Origin: R-RK-3 sp031399085
GTDB taxonomy: Bacteria > Pseudomonadota > Alphaproteobacteria > Rhizobiales > Rhodomicrobiaceae
Direction of reading: 5' to 3'
Assembly: GCA_031399085.1 (NCBI GenBank)
Contig: JANNOQ010000099.1
Coordinates: forward strand, 70,954 to 134,953
DNA length: 64,000 nt
The notes beneath the pieces were generated by a model. The model was not told the origin of the DNA. It ran no database searches and worked only from the letters and a program-made list of their open reading frames with translations. Below are positions 43,301 through 52,703 of the stretch, one piece after another (position 1 is the stretch's first letter; every line of letters starts with the position of its first letter). Both the position numbers and the translations under genes were made by a program.

Positions 43301-44026
43301 TTAGATGATCCGCTTCAAAAAATCACCTGCGGCGTAAGCGACCACAGCCGCGCTGACCCCGATGGCAAGCGTTTCCAGCCCTGCATACCACCAGCTTTTC
43401 GGCGACCACAGCGAACGGACTGATCCGATGGCGAAAAACACCAAAGCCGTCATCGCCGCCGATAGGATAACGGCGTTCGGCAGGCCTAATGCGAATGGAA
43501 GAATTGGCACACACCCGCAAAAAACGAATGCCAGGAATGTCACCAACGCGGCCCTCGCCGGCGAGCGGGCGACGGTGGGAAGCCCGTGTTCCTCGGTCAT
43601 CATCATGTCGATCCAGCGGTCGCGTTCGGCAGTGATGACATCAACGACCCGGTCGAGATCGGCACCTTGAAAGCCCTTCGCCTCAAAAATCTGCCGCACC
43701 TCCTCGCGCTCGCCATCCGGATGCAGATCGACATGGCGCTCTTCCATGCTGCGCTTATGCTGATATTCCTCGATCTCGGTGCGGGTGCTGGAGAAATTCG
43801 CGGCCGCCATGGAAAAGCCGTCCGCAAGAACGTTGACGATGCCGAGGATCAGCACAACGCGCGACGGCAATTCCGCGCCGACGACGCCCGCGACGATGGC
43901 AAAGGTGGTAATCGACCCGTCGATGCCGCCATAGACCCAGTCCCGCAGATAGCTGGCCGGCGGGCCTTGCGCGAGCCGCTCGGCGATGTGCTCCGGGTCG
44001 TGGCTGTGTTCAAGTTTCTTATCCAT
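43301..44026 (-). CDS. VIT1/CCC1-family membrane transporter
   Basis: The 241-residue protein has the VIT1 pattern: a first helix pair with RDWVYGGIDGSITTFAIVAG and NVLADGFSMAAANFSSTRTE, a cytosolic Glu-rich helical domain (EIEEYQHKRSMEERHVDLHP) and three C-terminal helices. Related proteins export Fe(II) or Mn(II) from the cytosol in exchange for protons. The metal specificity here is not known. It lies 27 bases upstream of the ligase gene on the same strand. Confidence 0.9.
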   Translation of the reverse strand: MDKKLEHSHDPEHIAERLAQGPPASYLRDWVYGGIDGSITTFAIVAGVVGAELPSRVVLILGIVNVLADGFSMAAANFSSTRTEIEEYQHKRSMEERHVDLHPDGEREEVRQIFEAKGFQGADLDRVVDVITAERDRWIDMMMTEEHGLPTVARSPARAALVTFLAFVFCGCVPILPFALGLPNAVILSAAMTALVFFAIGSVRSLWSPKSWWYAGLETLAIGVSAAVVAYAAGDFLKRII

Positions 44027-44312
44027 CGGCGCGGCGATTTCTCATCCCCCGGCAAGCAACGGGCTCGCATCGTCAGTGTTCCATCGAATGACGGTACTTT
44101 CGCGACCGCGTTGGAGCCTTTGCGCCTCTTAGATAAGATGGCGTGCCAAAGGGCAAGCTGGCGTTTGAGATGCGAGTAGCTTTTGAACCGGCCATTGGAC
44201 AAGCAAGCTAGCCACACTGCTTTCCATCGCCTATAACAGCTCTGACCGGCGTTCTGGCGGCGCTCTGCGCCCCGGGTGCTATTTGCAGAACAGCATTATT
44301 GGGAGCGTACCC

Positions 44313-45698
44313 ATGACCAGCTCATGGAAACCGGATAGTTGGCGCGCCAAGCCCATTGAGCAAAATCCCGCCTATCCCGACGAATCCGCGCTGAGGGCGG
44401 CCGAGGCCGAACTCTCGACGTTCCCGCCCCTTGTGTTCGCGGGCGAGGCGCGCGAGCTGAAGCGCGAGTTGGCCGATGCCGCGCATGGCCGGGCCTTCAT
44501 GCTGCAAGGCGGGGATTGCGCGGAGAGCTTTGCCGAGCATCGCGGCGACACCATTCGCGACTTCTTTCGCGTCTTGTTGCAGATGGCCGTGGTTCTCACC
44601 TATGCCGGTGGCTGTCCGGTGGTGAAAGTCGGGCGCGTCGCCGGTCAATTCGCCAAGCCGCGTTCCACCGACACCGAGACGCAGGGTGGCGTCGAACTGC
44701 CGAGCTATCGCGGCGACATCATCAACGACATCGCCTTCACGCCCGAGGCGCGCACGCCCGACCCGGTGCGGCTGCTCAGCGCCTATCGCCAGTCCGCCGC
44801 GACGCTGAACCTGCTGCGCGCGTTCGCACAGGGCGGTTTCGCCGATCTCGAACGCGTGCATCAATGGACGCTCGGCTTCGTCAAGGATAGCCCCGCTAGT
44901 GCCCGTTATCAGGAGCTGTCTGACCGCATCAGCGACAGCCTCACCTTCATGCGTGCCTGCGGCTTGACCTCGGAGAATCTGCGCGAGCTGCGCACCACGA
45001 GCTTTTACACAAGCCACGAGGCGCTGCTGCTGGGTTATGAGCAGGCCATGGCCCGCGTCGATTCGACCAGCGGCGGCTGGTACGCCACCTCCGGCCACTT
45101 CCTCTGGATCGGGGATCGCACCCGCCAGCCCGGCCATGCGCATGTCGAATTCCTGCGCGGCGTTCACAATCCGATCGGTCTAAAATGCGGTCCTACAATT
45201 AAGCCCGACGAGCTGATCCGGCTGATCGACATCCTCAATCCGAAGAATGAAGCCGGGCGGCTGACGCTGATCGGCCGCTTCGGCGCGGACAAGGTTGGAG
45301 ACCATCTGCCGGCGCTGATCCGTGCGGTCGAGCGGGAGGGCCGGACGGTCGTCTGGTCCTGCGATCCCATGCATGGCAACACCATCAAGGCGGCGAGCGG
45401 CTACAAGACACGGCCCTTCGATCTGATCCTGAAGGAAGTCGAGTCTTTCTTCGACGTTCACCGCGCCGAGGGCACCTATCCGGGCGGGCTGCATGTGGAG
45501 ATGACAGGCAAGAACGTCACCGAATGCACCGGCGGCGCGCAGCTCATCACCGATATGGACCTTTCCGACCGCTATCACACCTATTGCGACCCGCGGCTGA
45601 ACGCCAGCCAGGCGCTGGAACTGGCGTTTTTGGTGGCCGAAAGGCTGCGGCGGGACCGAATTGAACCCGCCGCCGAGCCGCAAACGGCTATGTCGTAG
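44313..45698 (+). CDS. 3-Deoxy-7-phosphoheptulonate synthase, class II
   Basis: This enzyme joins phosphoenolpyruvate and erythrose 4-phosphate to begin the shikimate pathway. The 461-residue length fits the class II family, with WKPDSWRAKPIEQNPAYPD, AFMLQGGDCAESFAEH, VKVGRVAGQFAKPRS, SPASARYQEL, FLRGVHNPIGLKCGPTI, VWSCDPMHGNT and GGLHVEMTGKNVTECTGG in order. The conserved Cys, His, Glu and Asp metal ligands are present (GGDC, DPMHGN, HVEMTG). ATG 44313 is chosen because GGGAGCG lies upstream; the TTG at 44283 is not needed. It stands as a single-gene unit. Confidence 0.95.
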   Translation: MTSSWKPDSWRAKPIEQNPAYPDESALRAAEAELSTFPPLVFAGEARELKRELADAAHGRAFMLQGGDCAESFAEHRGDTIRDFFRVLLQMAVVLTYAGGCPVVKVGRVAGQFAKPRSTDTETQGGVELPSYRGDIINDIAFTPEARTPDPVRLLSAYRQSAATLNLLRAFAQGGFADLERVHQWTLGFVKDSPASARYQELSDRISDSLTFMRACGLTSENLRELRTTSFYTSHEALLLGYEQAMARVDSTSGGWYATSGHFLWIGDRTRQPGHAHVEFLRGVHNPIGLKCGPTIKPDELIRLIDILNPKNEAGRLTLIGRFGADKVGDHLPALIRAVEREGRTVVWSCDPMHGNTIKAASGYKTRPFDLILKEVESFFDVHRAEGTYPGGLHVEMTGKNVTECTGGAQLITDMDLSDRYHTYCDPRLNASQALELAFLVAERLRRDRIEPAAEPQTAMS

Positions 45699-45800
45699 CG
45701 CGGACCGGCTGGCTTGCAAGCGCATCCGGCCTTGTGTAGGCAGGCGCCTTGCAAATTGATGAGGCGTCTTGCGTCTTAAGTAAACCGAGCTGGGGCATTC

Positions 45801-46823
45801 ATGGGATCAACGCAGAAGACGTCAGCCTTCAAGAAATTCGGCCTCATCCCAAAACAGATGCAGAAGACGGTCGAGGAGACCGTGGTCGAGGCGATCACCA
45901 ACCGCTCCAAAGGGGTTGTCGCGGACCCGGGGTTGAGCACCTGGGCCGAGATGCCAACCGCGATCGTGCCCGCAGAGAAGGAAGCCACTTGGCCGATGCC
46001 GGTCGCAGAGTTCAAAAGCGGGCATTTTCTCGAACCGGGCGACGTCATCCTTTCCACGCGGCTCGAAAGCTTCTTCTCCTTTCTCGTCAAACGCTTCGAC
46101 GACAGCCGCTTCGCCCATGCCGCGCTGACTTTCGTGACGCCCCGACACTATCCGGGCGTCGATCGGGCCTATCTCATCGAAGCGACGTTTGGGGGCGTCG
46201 ATCTTGGCGCATTCTCGGAGATCGTCGCGCCCTCGTCGGTCTATAAGGACACATACGAAAAGCCGCGCTACCTCGTCGGGATCAAGCGGCTCGAAGCGGA
46301 TTGGCTCACACCGCAAATGCGCCCATTGGTCGGCGGACGGATGCTCCGCTTCATCAAGGATGACGAGTATAATTTCGCCCTGCTCGTGGCGCTTGCGACC
46401 CAACGCTCGAAATTCTTCTTCAGGTTACGTGACTCGCTGTTCGGCCGCGCGCCGACCATCGGCGACTATCTGAAGCGGAGCAAGAAATTCGCGCCCGTAG
46501 ATTTCATCTGCTCCGGCTTTGTGCAATTCGCCTATGTCGATATGGTGCGCTCAGCGGTTGAATTGGGAATTCTCTCCGATGACATGGCCGAAAAGGCTCG
46601 TGACGACGTGTTCTTCGCGCCATGGGTCTCGCCGCAATCCTCGATGGAAGAGTTAATGGCCGTCCGGCCGCTGGAATTGGCGGCGAGCGAGCGCCTGTCA
46701 TGGAAGTATCTGATTTATGACGGGCTCGTCTATAAGGTCTCGTCGGAACAAGAAGTGGATGAGATTTATAATCGTCTCAACGATAAGAGGCGCCATAACC
46801 ATGAGGTTTCCTCGGCGGCTTAG
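45801..46823 (+). CDS. YiiX-like permuted NlpC/P60 (papain-fold) protein
   Basis: The 340-residue protein has the order seen in permuted papain-like YiiX/YebB proteins: LEPGDVILSTRLESFFSFL, the catalytic His in DSRFAHAALTFV (His106), an acidic residue in YLIEATFGGV (Glu127) and, far downstream, the catalytic Cys in VDFICSGFVQFAY (Cys237). These would form a Cys-His hydrolase active site; substrates may be peptides or lipid-linked esters. There is no signal peptide or membrane helix, so it should be cytoplasmic. The spacing between His and Cys, about 130 residues, is long. GGGG lies five bases before ATG 45801. Confidence 0.78.
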   Translation: MGSTQKTSAFKKFGLIPKQMQKTVEETVVEAITNRSKGVVADPGLSTWAEMPTAIVPAEKEATWPMPVAEFKSGHFLEPGDVILSTRLESFFSFLVKRFDDSRFAHAALTFVTPRHYPGVDRAYLIEATFGGVDLGAFSEIVAPSSVYKDTYEKPRYLVGIKRLEADWLTPQMRPLVGGRMLRFIKDDEYNFALLVALATQRSKFFFRLRDSLFGRAPTIGDYLKRSKKFAPVDFICSGFVQFAYVDMVRSAVELGILSDDMAEKARDDVFFAPWVSPQSSMEELMAVRPLELAASERLSWKYLIYDGLVYKVSSEQEVDEIYNRLNDKRRHNHEVSSAA

Positions 46824-46853
46824 AGCTTTGCGCCGAGATTCATGGAGTCAATG

Positions 46854-47345
46854 ATGAGAACTGATTTGCCATCGGCGGTAATGGCAGCGGAAGCCCCGGC
46901 GCGCGTCAAGCCGAGCAATTACCCCGAGCCGTTCGCAACCCGCATGTCGGGACGCGTGAAACGGCCGCTCGGCGACTTGTTCGGGCTAAGCAATTTCGGC
47001 GTCAACCTGACCCGCCTGCTGCCCGGCGCGGTTTCGGCGCTACATCACCGGCATTCGCATCAAGACGAATTCATTTACGTGATCGAAGGCAGTCCTACGC
47101 TTATTACGGACCAAGGCGAGCTGATCTTGGAGCCTGGGATGTGTGCCGGATTTCCTCGGGCGGGAATCGCCCACCATTTGCACAATCGGACCGACGGCGA
47201 TGCCGTATTTCTGGAGATCGGCGACCGTAGCCCGGGCGACGCGGTCAGCTACCCACATGACGACATTCAGGCCGTGATCGGCGACGATGGCAAATGGCGG
47301 TTCAGTCATAAGGATGGCAGTCCCTATTGGACGGCTCGGGCTTAA
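46854..47345 (+). CDS. Cupin-domain protein
   Basis: The 163-residue protein has a single cupin barrel: GVNLTRLLPGAVSALHHRHS then HQDEFIYVIEGSPTLITDQG for motif 1 (three His and one Glu as metal ligands) and GMCAGFPRAGIAHHLHNRTD for motif 2. It resembles cupins annotated as transcriptional-regulator-like or isomerase-like proteins, but the activity is unknown. The ATG at 46854 is preferred, six bases after GGAG (46844-46847); 46851 and 46842 are less well spaced. Confidence 0.85.
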   Translation: MRTDLPSAVMAAEAPARVKPSNYPEPFATRMSGRVKRPLGDLFGLSNFGVNLTRLLPGAVSALHHRHSHQDEFIYVIEGSPTLITDQGELILEPGMCAGFPRAGIAHHLHNRTDGDAVFLEIGDRSPGDAVSYPHDDIQAVIGDDGKWRFSHKDGSPYWTARA

Positions 47346-47432
47346 CCTTGCGGCAGATTACGCGTTGCAAATCCGCGGAGCGACGCGAGCCTTTGGTTGC
47401 AAACTTCGCGCGCCTCTGATCTTTTGCACGAC

Positions 47433-49097
47433 ATGCCTGCCTCATCCGTAAAGATCGCCCTGGCGCAGCTCAACCCAACGGTTGGCGACATCGCCGGCAA
47501 CGCCGCCCTCGCTCGCGCCGCACGCGCCGGGGCCGCCGCGCAAGGGGCCGATCTCGTCGTGTTTTCCGAGCTTTTCATTACTGGCTATCCGCCGGAAGAT
47601 TTGGTGATGAAGCCCGCCTTCATCGCCGCCGCGCGCGCGGCGATCGAGATGCTGTCGCGAGAGACCGCCGACGGCGGCCCGGCCATGCTGATCGGCACGC
47701 CGTGGCCCGGTGAGGGCAAGCCGCATAATTCGGTCGCCCTGCTCGATGCCGGCGTGGTTCGCGATGTCCGGCATAAGGTGGATCTGCCCAATTACAGCGT
47801 GTTCGACGAAAAGCGGGTCTTCGCGCCCGGCCCGATGCCTGGACCGGTTAGTTTCCGTGACATCCGCATCGGCGTGCCGATTTGCGAAGACATTTGGACC
47901 GAAGAAGTTTGCGAATGTCTCGCGGAAACCGGAGCCGAGATGCTGCTCGTGCCGAACGGCTCGCCCTTCACCAAGAACAAGCATGACACCAGGATGGGCC
48001 TTTCCGTCGCCCGGGTCGCGGAGACGGGCCTGCCGCTCGCCTATGTCAACCAGTTCGGCGGCCAGGACGAATTGGTGTTCGACGGTGCATCCTTCGTGCT
48101 TAATCCCGGCGGCCATCTGGCGGTGCAAATGCCTGCCTGGGAGTCCGCGATCCGGCTGACGCAATGGGTCCGGTCGGCCGAAGGCTGGCGCTGCGAGCCG
48201 GGCGAACGCGCGCTGTTGGAGGAAGGCGAGGCCGCGGCTTATCTGGCCTGCGTCTTGGGCCTCAAGGATTATGTCGAAAAAGCTGGCTTTCCCGGCGTCG
48301 TGTTGGGGCTGTCCGGCGGCATCGACTCCGCCCTGACCGCCGCTATCGCCGTCGATGCGCTTGGCGCCACCCGCGTGCATTGCGTCATGCTGCCTTACCG
48401 ATTTACCTCGAACGAGTCGCTGAGCGACGCCGCCGCTTGCGCAGAGGCGCTCGGCGTGCGCTACGACATCCTGCCAATCGCGGCGCCCGTCGAAGGCTTC
48501 GAGGCCAGCCTCAAGCCGGTTTTTGGGGACCGCGTCCGCGACATCGCCGAGGAAAACATACAGTCGCGCACGCGCGGCACGCTGTTGATGGCGATCTCGA
48601 ACAAATTCGGCTCGATGCTGGTGACGACCGGCAATAAATCCGAAGTGTCGGTCGGTTACGCCACGCTCTATGGCGACATGAATGGCGGTTTCAACCCGAT
48701 CAAAGACCTCTACAAGACACAGGTTTACGCGCTGTCGCGCTACCGCAACACCGCCCGTCCGAAAGGCTGCCTCGGTCCCGAGGGCATCGTGATGCCGGAC
48801 ACCATAATCACCAAAGCGCCGACGGCCGAGCTGCGCGAGAACCAGAAGGACCAGGATTCCCTGCCACCCTATGATGTGCTCGACGACATCCTCGAATGTC
48901 TCGTGGATCGCGAAATGCCACTTCCCGAAATCGTCAAGCGCGGTCATTCGGCGGAAACGGTCAAAAAAATCGAGCGGCTGCTTTATCTGGCCGAATATAA
49001 GCGCCGCCAATCCGCACCCGGCGTCAAGATCACCAGCCGGAATTTCGGCCGCGACCGCCGCTACCCCATCACCAACAAATTCCGTGAAACCCTATGA
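47433..49097 (+). CDS. nadE: Glutamine-dependent NAD+ synthetase
   Basis: This enzyme makes NAD+ from deamido-NAD+, using ammonia released from glutamine. The 554-residue protein has an N-terminal nitrilase-type glutaminase domain with the triad Glu46 (FSELFITGYPPEDL), Lys115 (HKVDLPNYSVFDE) and Cys151 (GVPICEDIW). The C-terminal synthetase domain has the ATP pyrophosphatase loop GLSGGIDSAL (292-301), TTGNKSEVSVGYATLYGDM and KAPTAELRENQKDQDSLPPY. The ATG at 47433 gives the usual short N terminus. Its stop overlaps the start of gltX (ATGA). Confidence 0.95.
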   Translation: MPASSVKIALAQLNPTVGDIAGNAALARAARAGAAAQGADLVVFSELFITGYPPEDLVMKPAFIAAARAAIEMLSRETADGGPAMLIGTPWPGEGKPHNSVALLDAGVVRDVRHKVDLPNYSVFDEKRVFAPGPMPGPVSFRDIRIGVPICEDIWTEEVCECLAETGAEMLLVPNGSPFTKNKHDTRMGLSVARVAETGLPLAYVNQFGGQDELVFDGASFVLNPGGHLAVQMPAWESAIRLTQWVRSAEGWRCEPGERALLEEGEAAAYLACVLGLKDYVEKAGFPGVVLGLSGGIDSALTAAIAVDALGATRVHCVMLPYRFTSNESLSDAAACAEALGVRYDILPIAAPVEGFEASLKPVFGDRVRDIAEENIQSRTRGTLLMAISNKFGSMLVTTGNKSEVSVGYATLYGDMNGGFNPIKDLYKTQVYALSRYRNTARPKGCLGPEGIVMPDTIITKAPTAELRENQKDQDSLPPYDVLDDILECLVDREMPLPEIVKRGHSAETVKKIERLLYLAEYKRRQSAPGVKITSRNFGRDRRYPITNKFRETL

Positions 49098-50431
49098 AGC
49101 CCGTCGTCCGTTTCGCGCCGAGCCCCACCGGCCGCATCCATATCGGCAATCTGCGGCCCGCGCTGCTGAACTGGCTGTTCGCACGCCGGGAGGGCGGCAC
49201 CTTCATCCTGCGTTTCGACGACACCGATCTGGAGCGCACGCGGGAGGAATATGTCGAAGGCATTCGCGAGGATCTGCGCTGGCTCGGCCTCGATTGGGAT
49301 CGCGAGGAACGTCAGTCCAAGCGCTTCGTCAGCTATGACGCCGCTGCAGAGCGGCTGAAAGCGGCCGGGCGGCTTTATCCCGCCTATGAGACACAAGGGG
49401 AGCTGGAGCGGCGCCGCAAGCGCCAGCTCGCGAGCGGCCTGCCGCCGGTCTATGACCGCGCCGCGCTGAAACTGACGGCCAAGGACCGCGAGGCGCTCGA
49501 AGCGGAGGGCCGCAAGCCGCATTGGCGGTTTCGGCTCGAAGACCGGACGGTTGCGTGGGACGATCTGATCCGAGGGCCGCAAACCATTGAGGCATCCTCG
49601 CTTTCGGACCCGATCCTGGTGCGCGAGGACGCCAGCTATCTCTACACATTTACGAGCGTCGTCGACGACATCGAATTCGGCATCACCCATGTCATTCGCG
49701 GCGAAGACCACGTCGCCAATACGGGCGTGCAGATCCAGCTTTTCGAGGCGCTTGGGGCATCGCCGCCCGCTTTCGCGCATCATAATCTGCTGGTCGGCGC
49801 GGACGCACAGGCGCTGTCGAAGCGCCTCGGCTCGCTTTCAATCCGTTCCTTCCGCGAGGAGGGGCTTGAGCCATTGGCGGTCCTGTCGCATTCGGCGACG
49901 ATAGGCACCTCGCACGCCGTCGCGCCTTATAAGAGTTTAACCGCACTTGCGGAGCTTTTCGATTTTGGCAAACTATCGCGTGCACCGGCGCGTTTTGACA
50001 GCGAGGAGTTGAAAGCGCTTAACGCCAGGGTGCTGCAGGAGCTGGAGTACGATCACGTCGCCGGCCGTCTGGAAGCGGAAGGCATTAGCGGCGGCCTGGC
50101 TTTCTGGACCGCTGTGCGGGCCAATCTGCATATCTTCGATGATGTCAGACAATGGTGGCAGGTCGTCGCGGGGCCGATCGTGCCGCAGATCGAGGCGGAG
50201 GAACTTCTCGAAAAGGCTCGCGAGCTTTTTCCTCCCGAGCCTTGGACGGATGCAAGCTGGAGCGAGTGGACGAACGCTGTCAAATCGGCGACGGGCGCGA
50301 AGGGCAAGGCGTTGTTTCATCCATTGCGGCTCGCGCTTACGGGCCGTGGCGATGGACCGGAACTGAAGACCCTGCTGCCGCTCATCGGCAAGGAGCGGGC
50401 GGCGGCCAGATTGAGCGGGCGGACCGCTTAG
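49094..50431 (+). CDS. gltX: Glutamate--tRNA ligase
   Basis: This class I aminoacyl-tRNA synthetase charges tRNA-Glu. The 445-residue protein shows the HIGH-type motif in FAPSPTGRIHIGNLRPALLN (HIGN at 16-19), FDDTDLERTREEY, VIRGEDHVANTG and the KMSKS-type motif ALSKRLGSLSIRSFREEGLE (around 239). Length and the short anticodon domain suggest the second GltX type (GltX2-like) found in many alphaproteobacteria, some of which charge tRNA-Gln for GatCAB; only one copy is seen in this window. It is coupled to nadE by a four-base overlap. Confidence 0.93.
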   Translation: MKPVVRFAPSPTGRIHIGNLRPALLNWLFARREGGTFILRFDDTDLERTREEYVEGIREDLRWLGLDWDREERQSKRFVSYDAAAERLKAAGRLYPAYETQGELERRRKRQLASGLPPVYDRAALKLTAKDREALEAEGRKPHWRFRLEDRTVAWDDLIRGPQTIEASSLSDPILVREDASYLYTFTSVVDDIEFGITHVIRGEDHVANTGVQIQLFEALGASPPAFAHHNLLVGADAQALSKRLGSLSIRSFREEGLEPLAVLSHSATIGTSHAVAPYKSLTALAELFDFGKLSRAPARFDSEELKALNARVLQELEYDHVAGRLEAEGISGGLAFWTAVRANLHIFDDVRQWWQVVAGPIVPQIEAEELLEKARELFPPEPWTDASWSEWTNAVKSATGAKGKALFHPLRLALTGRGDGPELKTLLPLIGKERAAARLSGRTA

Positions 50432-50662
50432 ACTTTCGACGCAACTGCGCCCGCATTGCCGCCCAAAACTGGAAACCATTTCAAGCTTTTAAGCCAAAAA
50501 AGGCGGAAATTGACCCCTCATCGAGCCCTATTGAATGGGACAACCCGGCGATTCTTGTTTATATTGCAATCCTATATCCCGGGCGGGATTGCTAGGCGAC
50601 AGGCTTTGCGATCCACGGCAGATTTAGGGCGCCTATGGGCCAAACGTTTTTCTTGGAAGCCG

Positions 50663-51481
50663 ATGCGGGATCGCATTTTTAATTCCTGCAGATCAGAGCG
50701 CGAAACGGGGCCGTTTCGTCTTGCGACCGTTTTCTTGCTCCTGCCGCTACTGCTTTGTGGGGCTCTTGCTGGAACGGCCCATGCCGGCGCGGCGTCGCCC
50801 GGCGTCAGCACGCGCGACAAATCACCAGCGGCCGCGGACGCTCCCGAACAGCTTAAGCTTTCCAAAGAGCAGGGGATGTGGACGGCGCTCGCCTTCGAGG
50901 ACGAGGTCAAGCTTGCCAGCGTTTTGAAGCAAGGCGCCAATCCCAATAAACCGGAAGAATTGTCGCAAATGACGCCGCTTATGGCTGCAGAGACCGCGCC
51001 GATTGCAAAAGTTCTGCTCGACGCCGGCGCCGATCCGCAGCTTCGCGATCGGACGGGCCGTACGGCGCTTCACTATGCGGTGAAGATGCGCGAAGGCGCT
51101 GGGGTCGTTCAGCTGCTGGTCCGCGCCGGGGCCGATGTGAACGCCCGCGCCGATGATGCCGGCCAGAGCACGCCGCTGTTCAGCGCCATCGACAACTATC
51201 TCGAAAGCAAGGACCGAACGGAAGCGGCGCTCATCATCCGCATTCTTGTCCATCTCGAAGCCAAGATCGACGCCACCGACGCAGGCGGAAACACCCCTCT
51301 AGCGGTCGCCGCGACGAAGAATCAGCCGGACCTGATTCGTCTGCTGCTGGAGCTTGGCGCCGATCCAGCCCGCCGTCTGGTCAACGGCCGCACCCCGCTC
51401 GACTATGCGCGCGCAGCCAATGCCGAGGATGCGATCCAGGCGCTGGCGGCGGCTCCTTCCAAGGCGCCGCCCGCGAATTAG
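50663..51481 (+). CDS. Secreted ankyrin-repeat protein
   Basis: The 272-residue protein has a signal peptide (ATVFLLLPLLLCGALAGTAH region, ending near AHAG) and then about five ankyrin repeats between residues 75 and 265, including TPLMAAETAPIAKVLLDAGA, GRTALHYAV, VVQLLVRAGADVNAR and GGNTPLAVAATKNQPDLIRL. Ankyrin repeats bind other proteins; in a periplasmic setting the partner is unknown. The start is ATG 50663 (GGAAG upstream), as the frame from 50456 adds 69 atypical residues. It is followed by a 290-base spacer with no gene seen. Confidence 0.82.
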   Translation: MRDRIFNSCRSERETGPFRLATVFLLLPLLLCGALAGTAHAGAASPGVSTRDKSPAAADAPEQLKLSKEQGMWTALAFEDEVKLASVLKQGANPNKPEELSQMTPLMAAETAPIAKVLLDAGADPQLRDRTGRTALHYAVKMREGAGVVQLLVRAGADVNARADDAGQSTPLFSAIDNYLESKDRTEAALIIRILVHLEAKIDATDAGGNTPLAVAATKNQPDLIRLLLELGADPARRLVNGRTPLDYARAANAEDAIQALAAAPSKAPPAN

Positions 51482-51772
51482 ATAATCGCTCGATTTTGTA
51501 ATCGCCCGTATACATTCTGACGCAGCGGGCGAGCACAAATGCGCGGCCGGCTTGACTAAATTTCAGCGGCCGTTTTTGAACCCCATGACCGGCTCGGCAA
51601 TGTCCGCCAGCTTGGCGTAAGTCGTCAGAGGGGTCGAGCACCATAATCGCGCAAACGGGCCAGACGTCTTTCGAGTGCGCGCGATCAGCTCATATCCGGC
51701 TTGAACCAACGCGCCTATTTACCATTGATTAAGAAAGATTTTCACATTTGCGTCCGCCGTCGACAGTGTAAC

Positions 51773-52540
51773 ATGGATAAACCGATCTTCCTCGCGGGGA
51801 CGAATCCGTCGATCTGCATGTTGGCTGGCAAAAGGGTTACGGTCTTGCTCGAGACTGAAAGCACGCTCGCGAACGCTGTCGCGCTTATCCTGGTTGGGCT
51901 GCTCATCTGCTATGGGATCGTGGAATTGTTCGTGTTCGAAAAAAAGAACAAGATCGCGAAATACCTAACTTTGGCCGAGCGCGACCTGAATAGTCTTCTC
52001 AATACGGGCTTGGAACACGGCGGGCGCCGAGGCAAGGTTGCCGAGCGGCGCGATTGGGCTACCACTTACCTTCCGCCGGCTCCCGCGATAACGACCAGCT
52101 ACAGCGGCTTTCCCGCCTATGGGAACTTCGGCACCAGTGAAGGATTCCGCAGCGCGGCGCAAGAGCTTATCGCCGCGAATGAAAAGGATCTTGGCGGCAA
52201 AGGCGCCGCGATGGGGAAAGCCTCGATCACCGCTTTTCTGCTTAGGGAACTGTATGAGGGCAACGTCAAGGCCGCACAGAGCAAGATTTTTGTCGAAACC
52301 TTAAACGGCTCGCCGCCCTATATCGCGCCGGGCATCTTCGAACTTGTCGAATTCGGCAAATTCGATCCCAAGACCGGCTTTCCGCCGGAGTCGGGCGTGG
52401 AATCTTGGTTGCTGAAGCGCGTCGTGCGGGAGCGGCAATATCCTCGCGACATCCAGATCATCAAAACTGACGCGGCTGGGAGACGCTTTCGCATCACCGG
52501 GCGAGAGGTCTTGCAGGATCTGACGGAGCAGAAGCTTTAA
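51773..52540 (+). CDS. Hypothetical protein with an N-terminal membrane helix
   Basis: The 255-residue protein has one predicted membrane helix (about residues 31-54, TLANAVALILVGLLICYGIV) and a soluble remainder with RDLNSLLNTGLEHGG, SITAFLLRELYEGNVKAAQS and WLLKRVVRERQYPRDIQI; no family was recognised. The start is uncertain: ATG 51773 is used, with ATG 51818 as an alternative, and neither has a good ribosome binding site. It runs towards a small minus-strand gene 11 bases beyond its stop. Confidence 0.6.
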   Translation: MDKPIFLAGTNPSICMLAGKRVTVLLETESTLANAVALILVGLLICYGIVELFVFEKKNKIAKYLTLAERDLNSLLNTGLEHGGRRGKVAERRDWATTYLPPAPAITTSYSGFPAYGNFGTSEGFRSAAQELIAANEKDLGGKGAAMGKASITAFLLRELYEGNVKAAQSKIFVETLNGSPPYIAPGIFELVEFGKFDPKTGFPPESGVESWLLKRVVRERQYPRDIQIIKTDAAGRRFRITGREVLQDLTEQKL

Positions 52541-52551
52541 GCCTGCGAACC

Positions 52552-52689
52552 CTAAAGACACATAAGCCGCGATGCCGCCGCCGACAGGTCGATTAACAGC
52601 GCCGGCCCGCGCGCCAGCATCAGATAGGCAGCGCCCGCGCAGATCAGCGTCAGGCTGCCGACGATGACGATGCGTGCAGCGATGGGCAT
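52552..52689 (-). CDS. Small 45-residue membrane protein downstream of an MFS gene
   Basis: The frame encodes MPIAARIVIVGSLTLICAGA followed by AYLMLARGPALLIDLSAAAS and a short tail, with one clear membrane helix near the N terminus. A good site, GGAGA, lies five bases upstream of ATG 52689, and the gene begins 14 bases after the MFS transporter stop on the same strand, so translation after the transporter is likely. Function is unknown; it could be a small transporter-associated membrane protein. Confidence 0.6.
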   Translation of the reverse strand: MPIAARIVIVGSLTLICAGAAYLMLARGPALLIDLSAAASRLMCL

Positions 52690-52703
52690 GGTGTTCTCCA
52701 ATG

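Noticed and set aside
47442..49010. Minus-strand open frame of about 520 codons opposite nadE
   Set aside because: No domain or ribosome binding site, and the opposite strand encodes a full NAD synthetase with all catalytic residues.
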